Part shown: positions 1 through 10,000 of the stretch, one piece after another
Position numbering within the stretch: the stretch's first letter is position 1
Layout: each line of letters opens with the position of its first letter
The notes under the pieces: model-generated
Seen by the model: the letters and a program-made list of their open reading frames with translations, nothing else
What the model was told of the DNA's origin: nothing
Database searches by the model: none
Source of the DNA: Streptomyces sp. NBC_01214
GTDB lineage: Bacteria > Actinomycetota > Actinomycetes > Streptomycetales > Streptomycetaceae
Length of the DNA stretch: 64,000 nucleotides
Assembly (NCBI RefSeq): GCF_026340975.1
Contig: NZ_JAPEOS010000002.1
Location: forward strand, 638,501 to 702,500
Direction: 5' to 3'
Program-made: the position numbers and the translations under genes

Positions 1-2260
1 CCAGCTCCGGCGGCTCCTGTAGCACCAGCGCCTCCCGGATGCGGATCGCCGCCTCCGGAAGATTGCCCTGGTGGTGCAGCGTGATCCCGAGCGAGACCAG
101 GGCCATCGCGGCCGCCGCCTCCTGATCGGCCTCCATGTACTGGTCCACCACCGAGGCCAGCGTGGTGCGGGCCTTGTCCAGCTCGCCCAGCTGGCGCGCC
201 GCGATGCCCGTACGCCACTGCACCGACCGCACCAGCCGCCCCTGCTGCCCCTTCAGCCCGTTCTGCCCCGCCGCCACCACCTGCGTCAGCTCATCGATCT
301 CACCGAGCCGGTACAGGTCCCCGCGCAGCAGGCAGAAATCGCACAGCGCGCCCAGCAGGTCCAGCACCGCCTGCTGATCGACCCCCTCCGAATGCCGCAG
401 CGCCGCCGTGATGAAGCTCGACTCGTCGTCCAGCCAGCGCAGCGCCGCATCCAGCGAGGTGAAACCGTGCCCCCCGACGGGCCCCTTGAGGAACGTGTTC
501 GCCCGCGTCGACATCTTCCCGTCGACCATCCGGATCACCGAGTCCGCGAGCCGCGCGTAATCGCGGATCAGCCGCTCGTGCGCCGCCGCGGCCTGCGCCC
601 GGTCCTCGTCCGCCACCGACCGCGCCGCCGCGTACGCACGCACCGCGTCGTGCATCCGGAACCGCTGGCCGCGCACCCGCTCGATCAGCCCGGCCTCCCA
701 CAGCTCCTCCAGCGTGCGCAGCGCCGCCGCCTCCGGTACGTCCGCCAGCGCGGCCGCCGCCGCACCACCCAGCGACGCCCGCCCGGCCAGCGGCAACCGC
801 CGCAGCAGCTGCCGGGCCGGCTCGGCCAGCCCCGCGTCCGCCGCACGCAGCGCCGCCTCCACCGCGTGCGCCACCTCCACCGGATGCGCCGCCTCGCCGC
901 CGGCCGGGGCCCGGCCCCCGCCCGCCAGCGGAGCCAGCAACCGCAGGGCGAGCGGCAGCCCGCCGCTCCGCTCCACCACCGCGGCCACGTCCTCCTCGGC
1001 CACACCCGCGAGCCCCGCCACACCCGGCTGCGGCGCCCGGAGCAGCTCCGCCGCCTCCTGCGGCGCCAACCGCTCCACCGGCAGCTGGTACACCCACGCC
1101 GCCAGATCCGCCGGCAGCTCCAACGGCTCCCGTGCCGTCACCAGCACCAGGCTCTCGGAACGCTCCGGAACCAGCATCCGCACCTGCGCCGCGTCCACCG
1201 CGTCGTCCAGCAGCACCGTCACCGGCAGCCCCTGTAGGTGCTGGTGGTACAGCTCGCCCAGGCGCCGCACCTGCTGCTCCGCCGACGCGCCCTCACGGAA
1301 CAGCAACTGCTCGCGGGGCGCACCCAGCCGGTTCATCAGGTGCAGCAGCGCCTCCCGGGTGGCCAGCGGCGCCTCCCCGGACGCCTCCCCGGCCGAACCG
1401 CCCCGCAGGTCCACCACGCACGCGCCCCGGAACTGGTCCCGCAGACCGTGCGCCGCCCGCAGCGCCAGCGTCGTGCGGCCCACCCCCGGCTCACCGTGCA
1501 GCACCACCACCACCGGCCGGGTCTCCGTACTCGCCCGGGCCGCCTGCACCCACTGCGCGATCCGCGTCAGCTCGGACCGGCGCCCCACGAACACCTCCGC
1601 CGGAGCCGGCAGCTGCCCGAAGGAGTGCTCCAGCGCATTGCGCCGGCGCGCCTCCGCGCTGCGGTCCGTACCCCGCAACCGCGGAGCGGGCCGCGCGGCC
1701 GGCCGGGCCGCAGCGGGCCGGGCCGCCCGGGCCGCCGCGGCCACCGCCCGCTGCTGCTCCAGGAACGGCCGTATCCCGCGCACCTCCAGCGCCGACAGCC
1801 ACTGGAGCCTCAACTGTTCCGGCCCGCCCGGCCGGCCCCGCTCCCCGGCCCGCCGGTTCGCGGCCGGCAGGTGCAGCGCCGTCACCTTCACCGCCGTCGC
1901 GACCGCACCCGAGATCCCCACCACGGCCCCCGCGGTCAGCGCCGTACCGGCCGCGACACCCAGCGACAGGTCAGCGCCCACGGCCGTGGCCGCCGCGACC
2001 GCCGTCACCAGCAACGCCGTGGAATGGTCGCCCCGCCGGAAGGCCTCGCCGAGCGACTGGTCCCCGGCCGCCGACTCGTCCAGAGCCCGCACGTACGCCT
2101 CGTACTCCGGCGCCGCACTCGCGGCGAGCGCGTCCAACGCCTCCCGGCCGCGAGCCAGCAGCGTCGCCCGGTCGATGCCCGTACCCGGTCCCCGCTGCGC
2201 CGCGTCGTCCACGGCCCGCTCCAACAGCCGCTCGGCCTCACCGCGATGGCTGTCCCGCAT
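1..2260 (-). CDS. NB-ARC-like ATPase with TPR-type C-terminus (3' end beyond window)
   Basis: Partial gene: about 753 codons are visible and no stop is reached before the left edge. Residues about 81-128 are hydrophobic (Ala/Val/Gly-rich, likely one or two membrane segments). An STAND/NB-ARC NTPase follows: P-loop region GEPGVGRTT at 256-264, a Walker-B-like run (TVLLDD) and a GLPLALRLL motif. The visible C-terminus looks helical and TPR-like. Such proteins act as signalling switches, often in regulation or conflict. The P-loop Lys is replaced by Arg262, which may impair ATP hydrolysis. ATG 2260 is preferred because GAGGGG lies 6 nt upstream; ATG 2266 abuts that site. It is divergent from the metallopeptidase gene. 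The family call is firm, the biological role unknown. Confidence 0.8.
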   Translation of the reverse strand, partial: MRDSHRGEAERLLERAVDDAAQRGPGTGIDRATLLARGREALDALAASAAPEYEAYVRALDESAAGDQSLGEAFRRGDHSTALLVTAVAAATAVGADLSLGVAAGTALTAGAVVGISGAVATAVKVTALHLPAANRRAGERGRPGGPEQLRLQWLSALEVRGIRPFLEQQRAVAAAARAARPAAARPAARPAPRLRGTDRSAEARRRNALEHSFGQLPAPAEVFVGRRSELTRIAQWVQAARASTETRPVVVVLHGEPGVGRTTLALRAAHGLRDQFRGACVVDLRGGSAGEASGEAPLATREALLHLMNRLGAPREQLLFREGASAEQQVRRLGELYHQHLQGLPVTVLLDDAVDAAQVRMLVPERSESLVLVTAREPLELPADLAAWVYQLPVERLAPQEAAELLRAPQPGVAGLAGVAEEDVAAVVERSGGLPLALRLLAPLAGGGRAPAGGEAAHPVEVAHAVEAALRAADAGLAEPARQLLRRLPLAGRASLGGAAAAALADVPEAAALRTLEELWEAGLIERVRGQRFRMHDAVRAYAAARSVADEDRAQAAAAHERLIRDYARLADSVIRMVDGKMSTRANTFLKGPVGGHGFTSLDAALRWLDDESSFITAALRHSEGVDQQAVLDLLGALCDFCLLRGDLYRLGEIDELTQVVAAGQNGLKGQQGRLVRSVQWRTGIAARQLGELDKARTTLASVVDQYMEADQEAAAAMALVSLGITLHHQGNLPEAAIRIREALVLQEPPEL

Positions 2261-2412
2261 CGGCATCCCCCTCAGAGAGCTCCGGCAACGAGCCCCAAGT
2301 GTCCTGCGGGACTCCTCCGAGCGCGAGGGAATCTGAGCTACTTCAGAGGGAAGTGTGCACTCTCTCCTACAGTCGGGTCGAAATCAGTCAACTGGCATAT
2401 CCGGAGGGCAAT

Positions 2413-3174
2413 ATGACGCTACATCGCTTACGTACGGCGCTGCTGTCGACCCTGTGCGCGACGGTGCTGCTGCCGGCGCTGTCCGGCTGCGAACCCCCGC
2501 CACCCGCAGAAGGATTCGCACCCCGCCACGAGGAACCGGCCGCGGCCGACCGCGACAGCGCCGACTTCCTCCAGCGGTGGAAGCTCCTCGAACGCGTCAC
2601 CGACGACCTCAACGCCTATCTCGACGTCCCCGACCGGATCACGGTCGTCGCCCGTTCCTGCGCGGGCGAGGGCAGCGGCTACGACCCCGTGAACCAGCGG
2701 ATCGAGCTCTGCTACGACGACCTGACGGAGGACCGGAAACGGTTCGAGGAGGCCGACCGCCGCCCGGCGGACGAACCCCTCTCCGAGGTCGTCCGGGAGA
2801 CCCTCCACCACGAGGCGGGCCACGCCCTCATCGACGCCCTCGACCTCCCCGTGCGCGACGGGGGGCGCGCCGAGGAGGACGCCGCCGACCGCTTCGCCCA
2901 GCTGATGCTCCTGCGCGACCCGGAGGGCGACCGGGCCCTGCTGACCGCCGCCCGCGCCTACGACCTCGCCGCCGCGGCCGACCCCGCCCCGGCCCCCGAC
3001 GACGAACACGCCCCGGATTCGGCCCGCGCGGAATCCCACCGTTGCGCGGCCTACGGCCACGACCCGGCCCGCCACCCGGACCTCGCGACCCCGGCCCGCG
3101 CCCACTGCCCCGCGACCTGGTCCACCACCCGTGACGCCTGGGTCCGTGACCTGACCCCGCTGCTGCGCCGCTGA
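2413..3174 (+). CDS. secreted lipoprotein, DUF4344-type zinc metallopeptidase
   Basis: 253-residue lipoprotein. A signal peptide ends in the lipobox LSGC (Cys26), so the mature protein is likely anchored outside the membrane. The zinc-peptidase motif HEAGH is at residues 133-137, with a downstream acidic stretch (EEDAADRFA) that could supply a further ligand; this matches the DUF4344 metallopeptidase pattern. Substrate unknown. The start at ATG 2413 follows GGAGG at 2403-2407; the frame is open far upstream but lacks a signal peptide there. Codon 6 (2428-2430) is TTA, the rare Leu codon read by the bldA tRNA in Streptomyces, so translation may be developmentally timed. A bidirectional terminator lies downstream. 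Confidence 0.8.
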   Translation: MTLHRLRTALLSTLCATVLLPALSGCEPPPPAEGFAPRHEEPAAADRDSADFLQRWKLLERVTDDLNAYLDVPDRITVVARSCAGEGSGYDPVNQRIELCYDDLTEDRKRFEEADRRPADEPLSEVVRETLHHEAGHALIDALDLPVRDGGRAEEDAADRFAQLMLLRDPEGDRALLTAARAYDLAAAADPAPAPDDEHAPDSARAESHRCAAYGHDPARHPDLATPARAHCPATWSTTRDAWVRDLTPLLRR

Positions 3175-3222
3175 CGCCCGAGCGCGCACCTCGGCCGGCC
3201 GCCCGCCCGGCCCCGGCGGTCA

Positions 3223-3300
3223 GATGCTCCATCTCGGACTCCATCTCGGCCTCCAGTGCGGCCTGCATCAGGTGCTGCGTGATCGCCGGCAGGTCCATGC
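3223..3300 (-). pseudogene. possible degraded transposase fragment
   Basis: In one minus-strand frame this stretch encodes a segment around AALEAEMESEMEHL that resembles the N-terminal region of IS256/mutator-type transposases. Flanking residues in the same frame look like GC-driven noise. There are no catalytic residues, no terminal repeats and no start site, so at most this is a short remnant. The rest of the 345-nt gap between the flanking genes holds only the terminator at 3449-3494. Confidence 0.2.
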
Positions 3301-3448
3301 CCAGCCCGCCGGCGGTCTCCGGCGTCCTCGGCCGCCCCTCCGGCCCGGAGCAGGACGCCGACGGGCATCCGGACCACGAGGACCACGACCGGGACCAGGA
3401 AGGTCTCTGAGGCCTCCGTCGGTGGCGCTCGTACCACCGCCCGGTGAC

Positions 3449-3494
3449 GACACAGGCGCCCTCCCCGGTGTTGTTCGGGGAGGGCGCCTGTGTC
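3449..3494. terminator. bidirectional terminator hairpin
   Basis: A perfect 18-bp inverted repeat (arms 3449-3466 and 3477-3494, 10-nt loop) sits between the converging metallopeptidase and FG-GAP genes. There is no T-tract, as is usual in Streptomyces. Confidence 0.85.
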
Positions 3495-3519
3495 ATGCAT
3501 GGGGTGGTGATGCTGTCGG

Positions 3520-6500
3520 TTATCCGATGGTGAGGAAGGTGCTCCAGCCGTCTTCGTCGCGTCCGGTGGCGTTGCCGTAGGTGGTGGTGCCGCCTTGGAA
3601 GTAGTACTGCATTCCGTCGTTGCGCACGCCCCAGATGTCGGGGATGCCGTCGCCGGTGTTGTCCTCGGTGCCGAGCACCATGGGCCAGTCGGTACGGTTC
3701 CAGGCGGTCGTGGCGTAGGTGTAGTCGACGCCGCCTTCCGCGTTCGCCGCGTATTGCAGGGAGGTCAGGTCCGCGCCTGCGTTGGTGCCGGCCTTGCCCT
3801 TGCGCAGGGCCATGGTGCGGTTGGCGTTGGAGTTGTCGCGGAAGAGGAGGTCGGGGATGTTGTCGCCGGAAACGTCGCGGACGCCGACGATGTCGCGGGC
3901 GGCCCAGCCGGTGGCCATCTTGCGGTAGGAGGCGAAGCTGGATCCGGTGTAGCCGGAGAACGCCCAGAAGCCGTCCGCGTCCAGTGCGAACAGGTCGGGC
4001 AGGCCGTCGCCGTCGACGTCCTCGGAGACGACGATCTGCCGGAACGTCGCCGGGTCGGGTGCGGACGCGGGCAGCTGCATCTCGATGCGGCGGCCGGCGT
4101 CGAACTGGCCGGTGCCGGTGCCGGGGTAGATGTACAGCTTCCCGTCAGGCATCCGGGCGATCATGTCGGTGATGCCGTCGCCCGGGTGCCAGTCGGTGGC
4201 ATGCCCGATCAGGGCCGGGACGGTGGAGGCCGGGTCCTTGAAGTGGCCGGGTGCGACGGGCTTGCCGTCCTGGACGGCGCCGGGGATGAACGCGTCGGTG
4301 TCGCCCTGGCGGTCACCGGCGTAGGTGCGCAGGTTGCCGTCCTTGTCGATGGCCAGGAGGTCGGGGAACTGGTCGCCGGTGACGTCGCCGGGCTTGTCGG
4401 TGCCGGTGCGGGGGCTGACGTAGAAGAGGTATTCGGTGGGAACGGAGACGTTCCCGGCGTGGTTGGCGGTGCGGACGTACAGGACGTTGGGTCCGGCGGT
4501 GTCGACCTGGAGCTTGATGGAGGCGAGGTCACCGTTGGTGGGGGCGGCCTTGTTCTCCCAGGACGGCTTGTTCAGGGACCACTGGTACTCGCGGATGGTG
4601 CCGGCCGCGGTGCCGTTGCCGCGGATCTCGATGACCTGGTCGGGGGTGGAGGCCGGGTTCATGCTCCAGTCGGCGGCGTCGGGGCCGGGCGGCGGGAAGT
4701 GTGCGGAGCTGACCGCCGGGTTGGCGGGCGCGGAGTGGTCGACGGTGAAGGTGCACCATCCGCCGCCGCCGGAGTCGGCGGGGCCGGAGCCCGCGGACCA
4801 CCAGCCGTCCCAGTCTTGGGTCCGTGAGAGCCAGAAGTACTTGCGGCCGGAGGTGAAGGAGGCCCACGGGACGGATTTGGTGACCACTCCGTCGCTGTTG
4901 GGCCACAGCCACTCGTTGGCGATGTTGGTTCCGGACTCGGCGTCCCAGACCTCGATCTGGACCTGCTTGAGGTTGCCGTCCCGGTCACTGCCCTTGGCCT
5001 GGAAGGACACGTCCGTCTTGCCGATGCTGGTTCCGGTGCCGCTGGTCAGGCACGGGCCGCCCGGAGAGGTGTTCATGTTCGACGCGACCGGGATGTCGGG
5101 CCGGGTGTTGTAGACGACCTCGATGTACGGGGCGCTCTCACCGTTGGCGAGGAGCTTCTTCCAGTAGTAGGAGTCCGACTCGTTCGGCGCCTTGAAGCCC
5201 AGCGACAGCGCACCCCAGTTGGCGCCGGCGGCCTGGGTGACCAGACCCTTGATGTCGGGGGCGACCCAGTTGTCGGGGCAGGAGGAGTTGTAGCCGTAGC
5301 CGGCCATCTCGGTGCCGACCTTGTTTCCCCACCAGCCCGTGGTGTTGTTCCACGTCGAGGACGAGGACACGAACGGGGTGGAGTAGATGTCCATGGCCTT
5401 CTCACTGCACGACCACGAATACGTCTGCAAGGCGCGAACACTCGCCGACTGGATACCCGCACCGTACAGCTCGGACCCGAAATAGAAATTGAACACCGAA
5501 CGGGAAGTACCGCCGGAATCCGATTCGTATCCGACACGGGCCTCGTTCGTGCCCGACGCGTTGTAGTTCTGGCCGTTGTAGAAACTCGAATTACCGGCCG
5601 TCTTGTAGAGCAGCGACCAGGCATGCTTGTGACCCTTGAAGGAAGGGTCGACGAACACCGGATACACCGTGTCCGCGGCGTTCAGCCATGCGGCATCCGC
5701 CTTCAGGGACAGGGTGCTGTCCTTGAGGGAGGCCGCGGCGACCGACAGGTGAGCGCGCTCCGCGCCGGCCAGGCCCGTCAGGCCCAGCGTGGGGTGCTCC
5801 TTCGCGGCCGCGGGGGCCTTCCAGGCGGGCACGTCGTCGGTCGTGGCGACCTTGCCCGACGAGTCCCACATCAGCGGCGAGGGAGAACCGGCCACCTCCT
5901 CGCCCTTCGCGTCCCGGGCCGACATCGCACCGGACTCGGCATCGAGCTGGAACTGCAGATCGGGTGAAGCGAGACGGTAATTGATCTCAGCCAGCAACGG
6001 ATCCGCGGCCGCCTGCTTGTCCTTCACCACCAACAGGTGCGAATAGCCACTGTCTTGAGCAGTCATCAGCAAATCTATGCCCGGCCGCACATTCTCGTAC
6101 AACGCCCGCGGACCGTCGATCACCGGCACGGGCAGCACACCCGGCCAACTCACCGACATGTCATGCCCGTCGACATTCAGACGCACCAGCTCGGTCCACA
6201 CCTGACCCGGCACATCCACCGCCAGAGCGGACCGCACCACACCACGCGAAGACCGCTCGGCACCCGGCGTTCCCGCACTGAAGACGACAGCCCCGTTCAC
6301 CGCCTTCGCCGCGAAACCACCCGAGGTCTGCTCCAGGTCGGTGTCGACCGGCTTCCACTGATCGCCGACCTTGGCCCGGACGGCGGAGCTGGAAATCTGC
6401 TTCTTGAACAGACCGTCAGGCCGGGCCCATGTCGTCGTGTTCGCACTCCGGTCGGCCGTTACCTCGACGTCCTTGCCCGTCTCGGCGGCCAGCTTCCGCG

Positions 6501-6726
6501 CCTGCGTGGCGGTCACCCGGCCGTTCGCCTCTTCCGAAGCCTTCTTCTGCGGCTTCCCGTCCCCTCCCAGTCGCACGCCGACCGGCACCGCAACAGCCAG
6601 CGCCAGCAGAGCGGCCAGGCCGCCTATGGCCTTCTGACGCCTGAACCAAGGACGTTCCGGTGCGACGGCTCGAGCTTCTGTAGCGGGTGTTGGCGGACTG
6701 GGGTCCACGGACTCACTGACAGCCAT
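3520..6726 (-). CDS. secreted/anchored DNRLRE and FG-GAP (VCBS) repeat protein
   Basis: 1068 residues. The N-terminus is Pro-rich and cytoplasmic-like, followed by a hydrophobic segment at about 32-51 (signal anchor). Residues about 357-540 look like a DNRLRE domain (FVDPSF start, Trp/Asn-rich beta region). The C-terminal third (about 775-1025) contains repeated D.tGDg.pDl.a/f units typical of FG-GAP/VCBS beta-propellers, e.g. DVDGDGLPDLFALD. Such propellers bind Ca2+ and ligands. DNRLRE modules often occur at the front of actinobacterial Rhs proteins, so this secreted protein may work with the divergent Rhs gene; that is inference. ATG 6726 is preferred over ATG 6774 because a GGGGGGAG site precedes it and the extra 16 residues look non-coding. 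Confidence 0.8.
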   Translation of the reverse strand: MAVSESVDPSPPTPATEARAVAPERPWFRRQKAIGGLAALLALAVAVPVGVRLGGDGKPQKKASEEANGRVTATQARKLAAETGKDVEVTADRSANTTTWARPDGLFKKQISSSAVRAKVGDQWKPVDTDLEQTSGGFAAKAVNGAVVFSAGTPGAERSSRGVVRSALAVDVPGQVWTELVRLNVDGHDMSVSWPGVLPVPVIDGPRALYENVRPGIDLLMTAQDSGYSHLLVVKDKQAAADPLLAEINYRLASPDLQFQLDAESGAMSARDAKGEEVAGSPSPLMWDSSGKVATTDDVPAWKAPAAAKEHPTLGLTGLAGAERAHLSVAAASLKDSTLSLKADAAWLNAADTVYPVFVDPSFKGHKHAWSLLYKTAGNSSFYNGQNYNASGTNEARVGYESDSGGTSRSVFNFYFGSELYGAGIQSASVRALQTYSWSCSEKAMDIYSTPFVSSSSTWNNTTGWWGNKVGTEMAGYGYNSSCPDNWVAPDIKGLVTQAAGANWGALSLGFKAPNESDSYYWKKLLANGESAPYIEVVYNTRPDIPVASNMNTSPGGPCLTSGTGTSIGKTDVSFQAKGSDRDGNLKQVQIEVWDAESGTNIANEWLWPNSDGVVTKSVPWASFTSGRKYFWLSRTQDWDGWWSAGSGPADSGGGGWCTFTVDHSAPANPAVSSAHFPPPGPDAADWSMNPASTPDQVIEIRGNGTAAGTIREYQWSLNKPSWENKAAPTNGDLASIKLQVDTAGPNVLYVRTANHAGNVSVPTEYLFYVSPRTGTDKPGDVTGDQFPDLLAIDKDGNLRTYAGDRQGDTDAFIPGAVQDGKPVAPGHFKDPASTVPALIGHATDWHPGDGITDMIARMPDGKLYIYPGTGTGQFDAGRRIEMQLPASAPDPATFRQIVVSEDVDGDGLPDLFALDADGFWAFSGYTGSSFASYRKMATGWAARDIVGVRDVSGDNIPDLLFRDNSNANRTMALRKGKAGTNAGADLTSLQYAANAEGGVDYTYATTAWNRTDWPMVLGTEDNTGDGIPDIWGVRNDGMQYYFQGGTTTYGNATGRDEDGWSTFLTIG

Positions 6727-7084
6727 GGTCGTACTTCTCCCCCCTCGGGCTCGTGCTTCCACGGCCCTCGGCACTCACAAATGTCTTTCGGCCATCGGCC
6801 CCGAACCCGGGAGGCTCGCCCCCGGCCCGCCTTTCACACGGAAGGCGCGAGCAGAGCATGAACCATCCGGGCGAATCATCAGCCCTTGCATCCGTAACCC
6901 GACTGGCCATTTGATTAGGCTTTGCGTCGATTGCACCGAGCTCTGAGGTCCGTAAGTGACAAAGCCCACAACGGCTATTGGTTTGTAGATTTTCAGCCAT
7001 CCTGGCCGCACAATCAGCTGGCTATTTATCAGTTTCCTGTCTCCGCCTGGCCAGTAGGCGGGGGCAGATCGTGGGGGGTTCCGC
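6727..7084. promoter_or_regulatory. divergent intergenic region (FG-GAP gene / Rhs gene)
   Basis: This 358-nt non-coding interval separates two large divergent secreted-protein genes and must carry both promoters. It is clearly more AT-rich than its flanks, especially at 6890-7030. I could not assign -35/-10 boxes with confidence. The Rhs ribosome site GGGGGG is at 7073-7078. Confidence 0.5.
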
Positions 7085-10000
7085 ATGTCGCCGTTGTCGG
7101 CGCGCAATTTCCGCCTGCCCGGAAACAGGAGGACGCGCGCCGTGAGCGCGCGCCTCGCCGGGCGCACCGGCATCACCCTGTCGGTGGTGTTGGTCGCAAC
7201 TCTCCTGCCCCTGCAAGCCTGGGCGGCGCCACCGGGTGACCGTAGTGGCGTTCAACTTCCGGGCCTCCAGCAGGACATGAAGGCCAAACTGGACAAGGTC
7301 GAGGCCGCGAAGCTGGTGGGCTGGGCGGGCACACCGGTTCAGCCTCCGGCTGCGTACGAGCCTTCCAAGGTCACTCCTCCCGCTGGGGGCTCGGCGCCGG
7401 TCCCGCTGACTCCGGACAGCGGGACGCAGCTGGTCCAGGCGGGCGCGCTGCCCGTCAGTATCGGCAAGGCCTCGCCCACCGAGTCCGACCCGACTCCGCC
7501 GGCTCCGTCGGGCACCTGGTCGGTGGCCGTCGAGGCCCGTACCAAAACCGAGGCGGCCGGCTTCGATGGCGCGATCATCAAGGTCACGCCTCCGGCCGAG
7601 GGCTCGACCCCGGTCGACGTGCAGCTGGACTACAAGCAGTTCGAGGACCTCTACGGCACCGAATGGGCTTCCCGGCTGGAGATCAAGCAGCTCCCCGAGT
7701 GCTTCCTGACCACGCCGGCCCTTCCCGAGTGCAGCACCGCAAAGCACGTCCCGAGCACCAACGACCCTGCGACGGGTACGGTCCGCGCAACCGTGGACCC
7801 GGCCACCGCGCCGGGCCAGGGCCTGCGCACGATGGCGCTCAGCGGTGGTTCCGGCCCGACGGTGCTGGCGGCCACGGACTCCGCGTCCGGCGCGGGCGGC
7901 ACCTACAAGGCCACCCCGCTGCAGCCGTCCGGCTCCTGGACGGCGGGTGGCAGCGGCGGCGGGTTCTCCTGGTCCTACCCGCTGACGGTTCCGGCCCCTC
8001 CGGCGGGCACGGCCCCCAAGGTCGCCTTCAGCTACTCCTCGCAGACGGTGGACGGCAAGACCTCCGTCGCGAACGGTCAGGCGTCATGGATCGGTGACGG
8101 GTGGTCGTACGAGCCCGGATTCATCGAGCGCAGGTACCGCACCTGTTCCGACGACCGCAAGGCCACGCCGAGTGCGCCGAACAACGACAACAGCACGGAC
8201 AAGAAGAAGAGCGACCTCTGCTGGGCGGGCGACAACGTCGTGATGTCCCTCGGCGGCAGCACCACCGAGCTCGTCCGCGATGCCACCACCGGTCAGTGGA
8301 CCCCCGCGAACGACGATGGTGCCAAGGTCGAGCAGAAGACCGACACGTCCGTCGCGAACGGGGCCAAGGACGGCGAGTACTGGGTGGTCACCACCCGCGA
8401 CGGTACGCGCTACTTCTTCGGCCGCCACGACGTCGACGGCGCCGGCACCCGCGCGGTGACGCACTCCGTCTTCTCGGTGCCCGTGTTCGGCAACCACCCG
8501 GGCGAGCCCTGCTACCAGACGGCCTTCGCGAACTCCTCCTGCAACCAGGGCTGGCGCTGGAACCTCGACTACGTCGAGGACGTCCACGGCAACGCGGTCG
8601 TCGTCGACTGGGCCAAGGAGACCAACCGCTACGCCAAGAACGAGAAGTTCAAGGAGAAGGTCGCCTACGACCGGGGCGGCTACCCCACGCAGATCCTCTA
8701 CGGCCTGCGCGCCGGCAACCTGGGCGGCGCCCCGGCGGGCAAGGTCGGGTTCACCGTCGACGAACGGTGCATCAAGGAGGGCTCGGCCAAGTGCACGGAC
8801 GCCGAGTTCGAGTCGAAGAACTTCGGTGACAAGCAGCCGTGGTGGGACACCCCCTCTACCCTGCACTGCAAGGCCGACACGTCGGACTGCTACGTCACTT
8901 CGCCCACCTTCTGGACCCGCAAGCGCCTGACCGCGGTCACCACCCACGGCCAGCGCACCGAGGGTTCCACGGACCTGTCCCTCGTGGACCGGTGGACCCT
9001 CACCCAGTCCTTCCCGAAGCAGCGCACCGACACCCACCCGCCGCTGTGGCTCGAGTCGATCACCCGTACCGGTTACGGGACGGCGAAGGACACGAACGGC
9101 AACCAGCTCAGCATGCCGCTGCCGCCGGTGTCCTTCCTGGCCAACGTCCAGGACATGCCCAACCGCGTCGCGAAGAGCGCCACCGACGCGACCCCCGACT
9201 TCGACCGCCTCCGCGTGGAGACCATCCGCACGGAGACCGGCAGCGAGACCTACGTCGACTATTCCGCCCCGTGCGCGGTGGGCGCCACTCACCCGAAGCC
9301 AGAGGAGAACAAGGGCCGCTGCTACCCGGTCCACTGGTCCCCGGACGGTGAGCTCGAGACTCCGCCGATCGAGTGGTTCAACAAGTACGTCGTCGACAAG
9401 GTCGTCGAGAAGGACCGCGTCGCCCGCCAGCCCGACGTCACCACCAGCTACACCTACGAGGGCGACGCCGCCTGGGCCAAGGACGACGACGAGTTCCTCA
9501 AGCCCGAGCTGCGCACCTACAGCCAGTGGCGCGGCTACGCGTCCGTCGTGACGCAGCGCGGCGTGACCGCCAATGCGGGCAAGGCCGACGCGACCGAGCA
9601 GTCCCAGAGCCGGACCTGGTACTTCCGGGGCATGTCCGGCGACGCCGGGCGGCCGAAGATCACGATCAAGGACTCCACCGGCGCGGAGGAGCTGGGCGAG
9701 GACCTGCCCGTCTACCAGGGGCAGACGGCCGAGACCATGACGTACTCCAAGGCCGGCGGCAGCGTCGTCGAGCGCGTGGTCACCTGGCCGTGGAACCAGA
9801 AGACCGCGACACGCCCCCGCGCCGGCACCACGCCACTGGAGGCCTTCCGTACGGGCACCATCCGCTCCGACGCGTACCAGTCGATCAGCGGCGGCCGGAC
9901 GAACCTGATCCGGACCAAGGGCACCTTCGATCCCGCAAACGGCCTTCCGCTCACGACGCAGAACGAGGCCTTCACCTCGAACGGCACGGGCTGGACCGCT

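Noticed and set aside
3175..3519. Complete insertion sequence
   Set aside because: No terminal inverted repeats, target duplication or intact transposase; only a vague transposase-like fragment.
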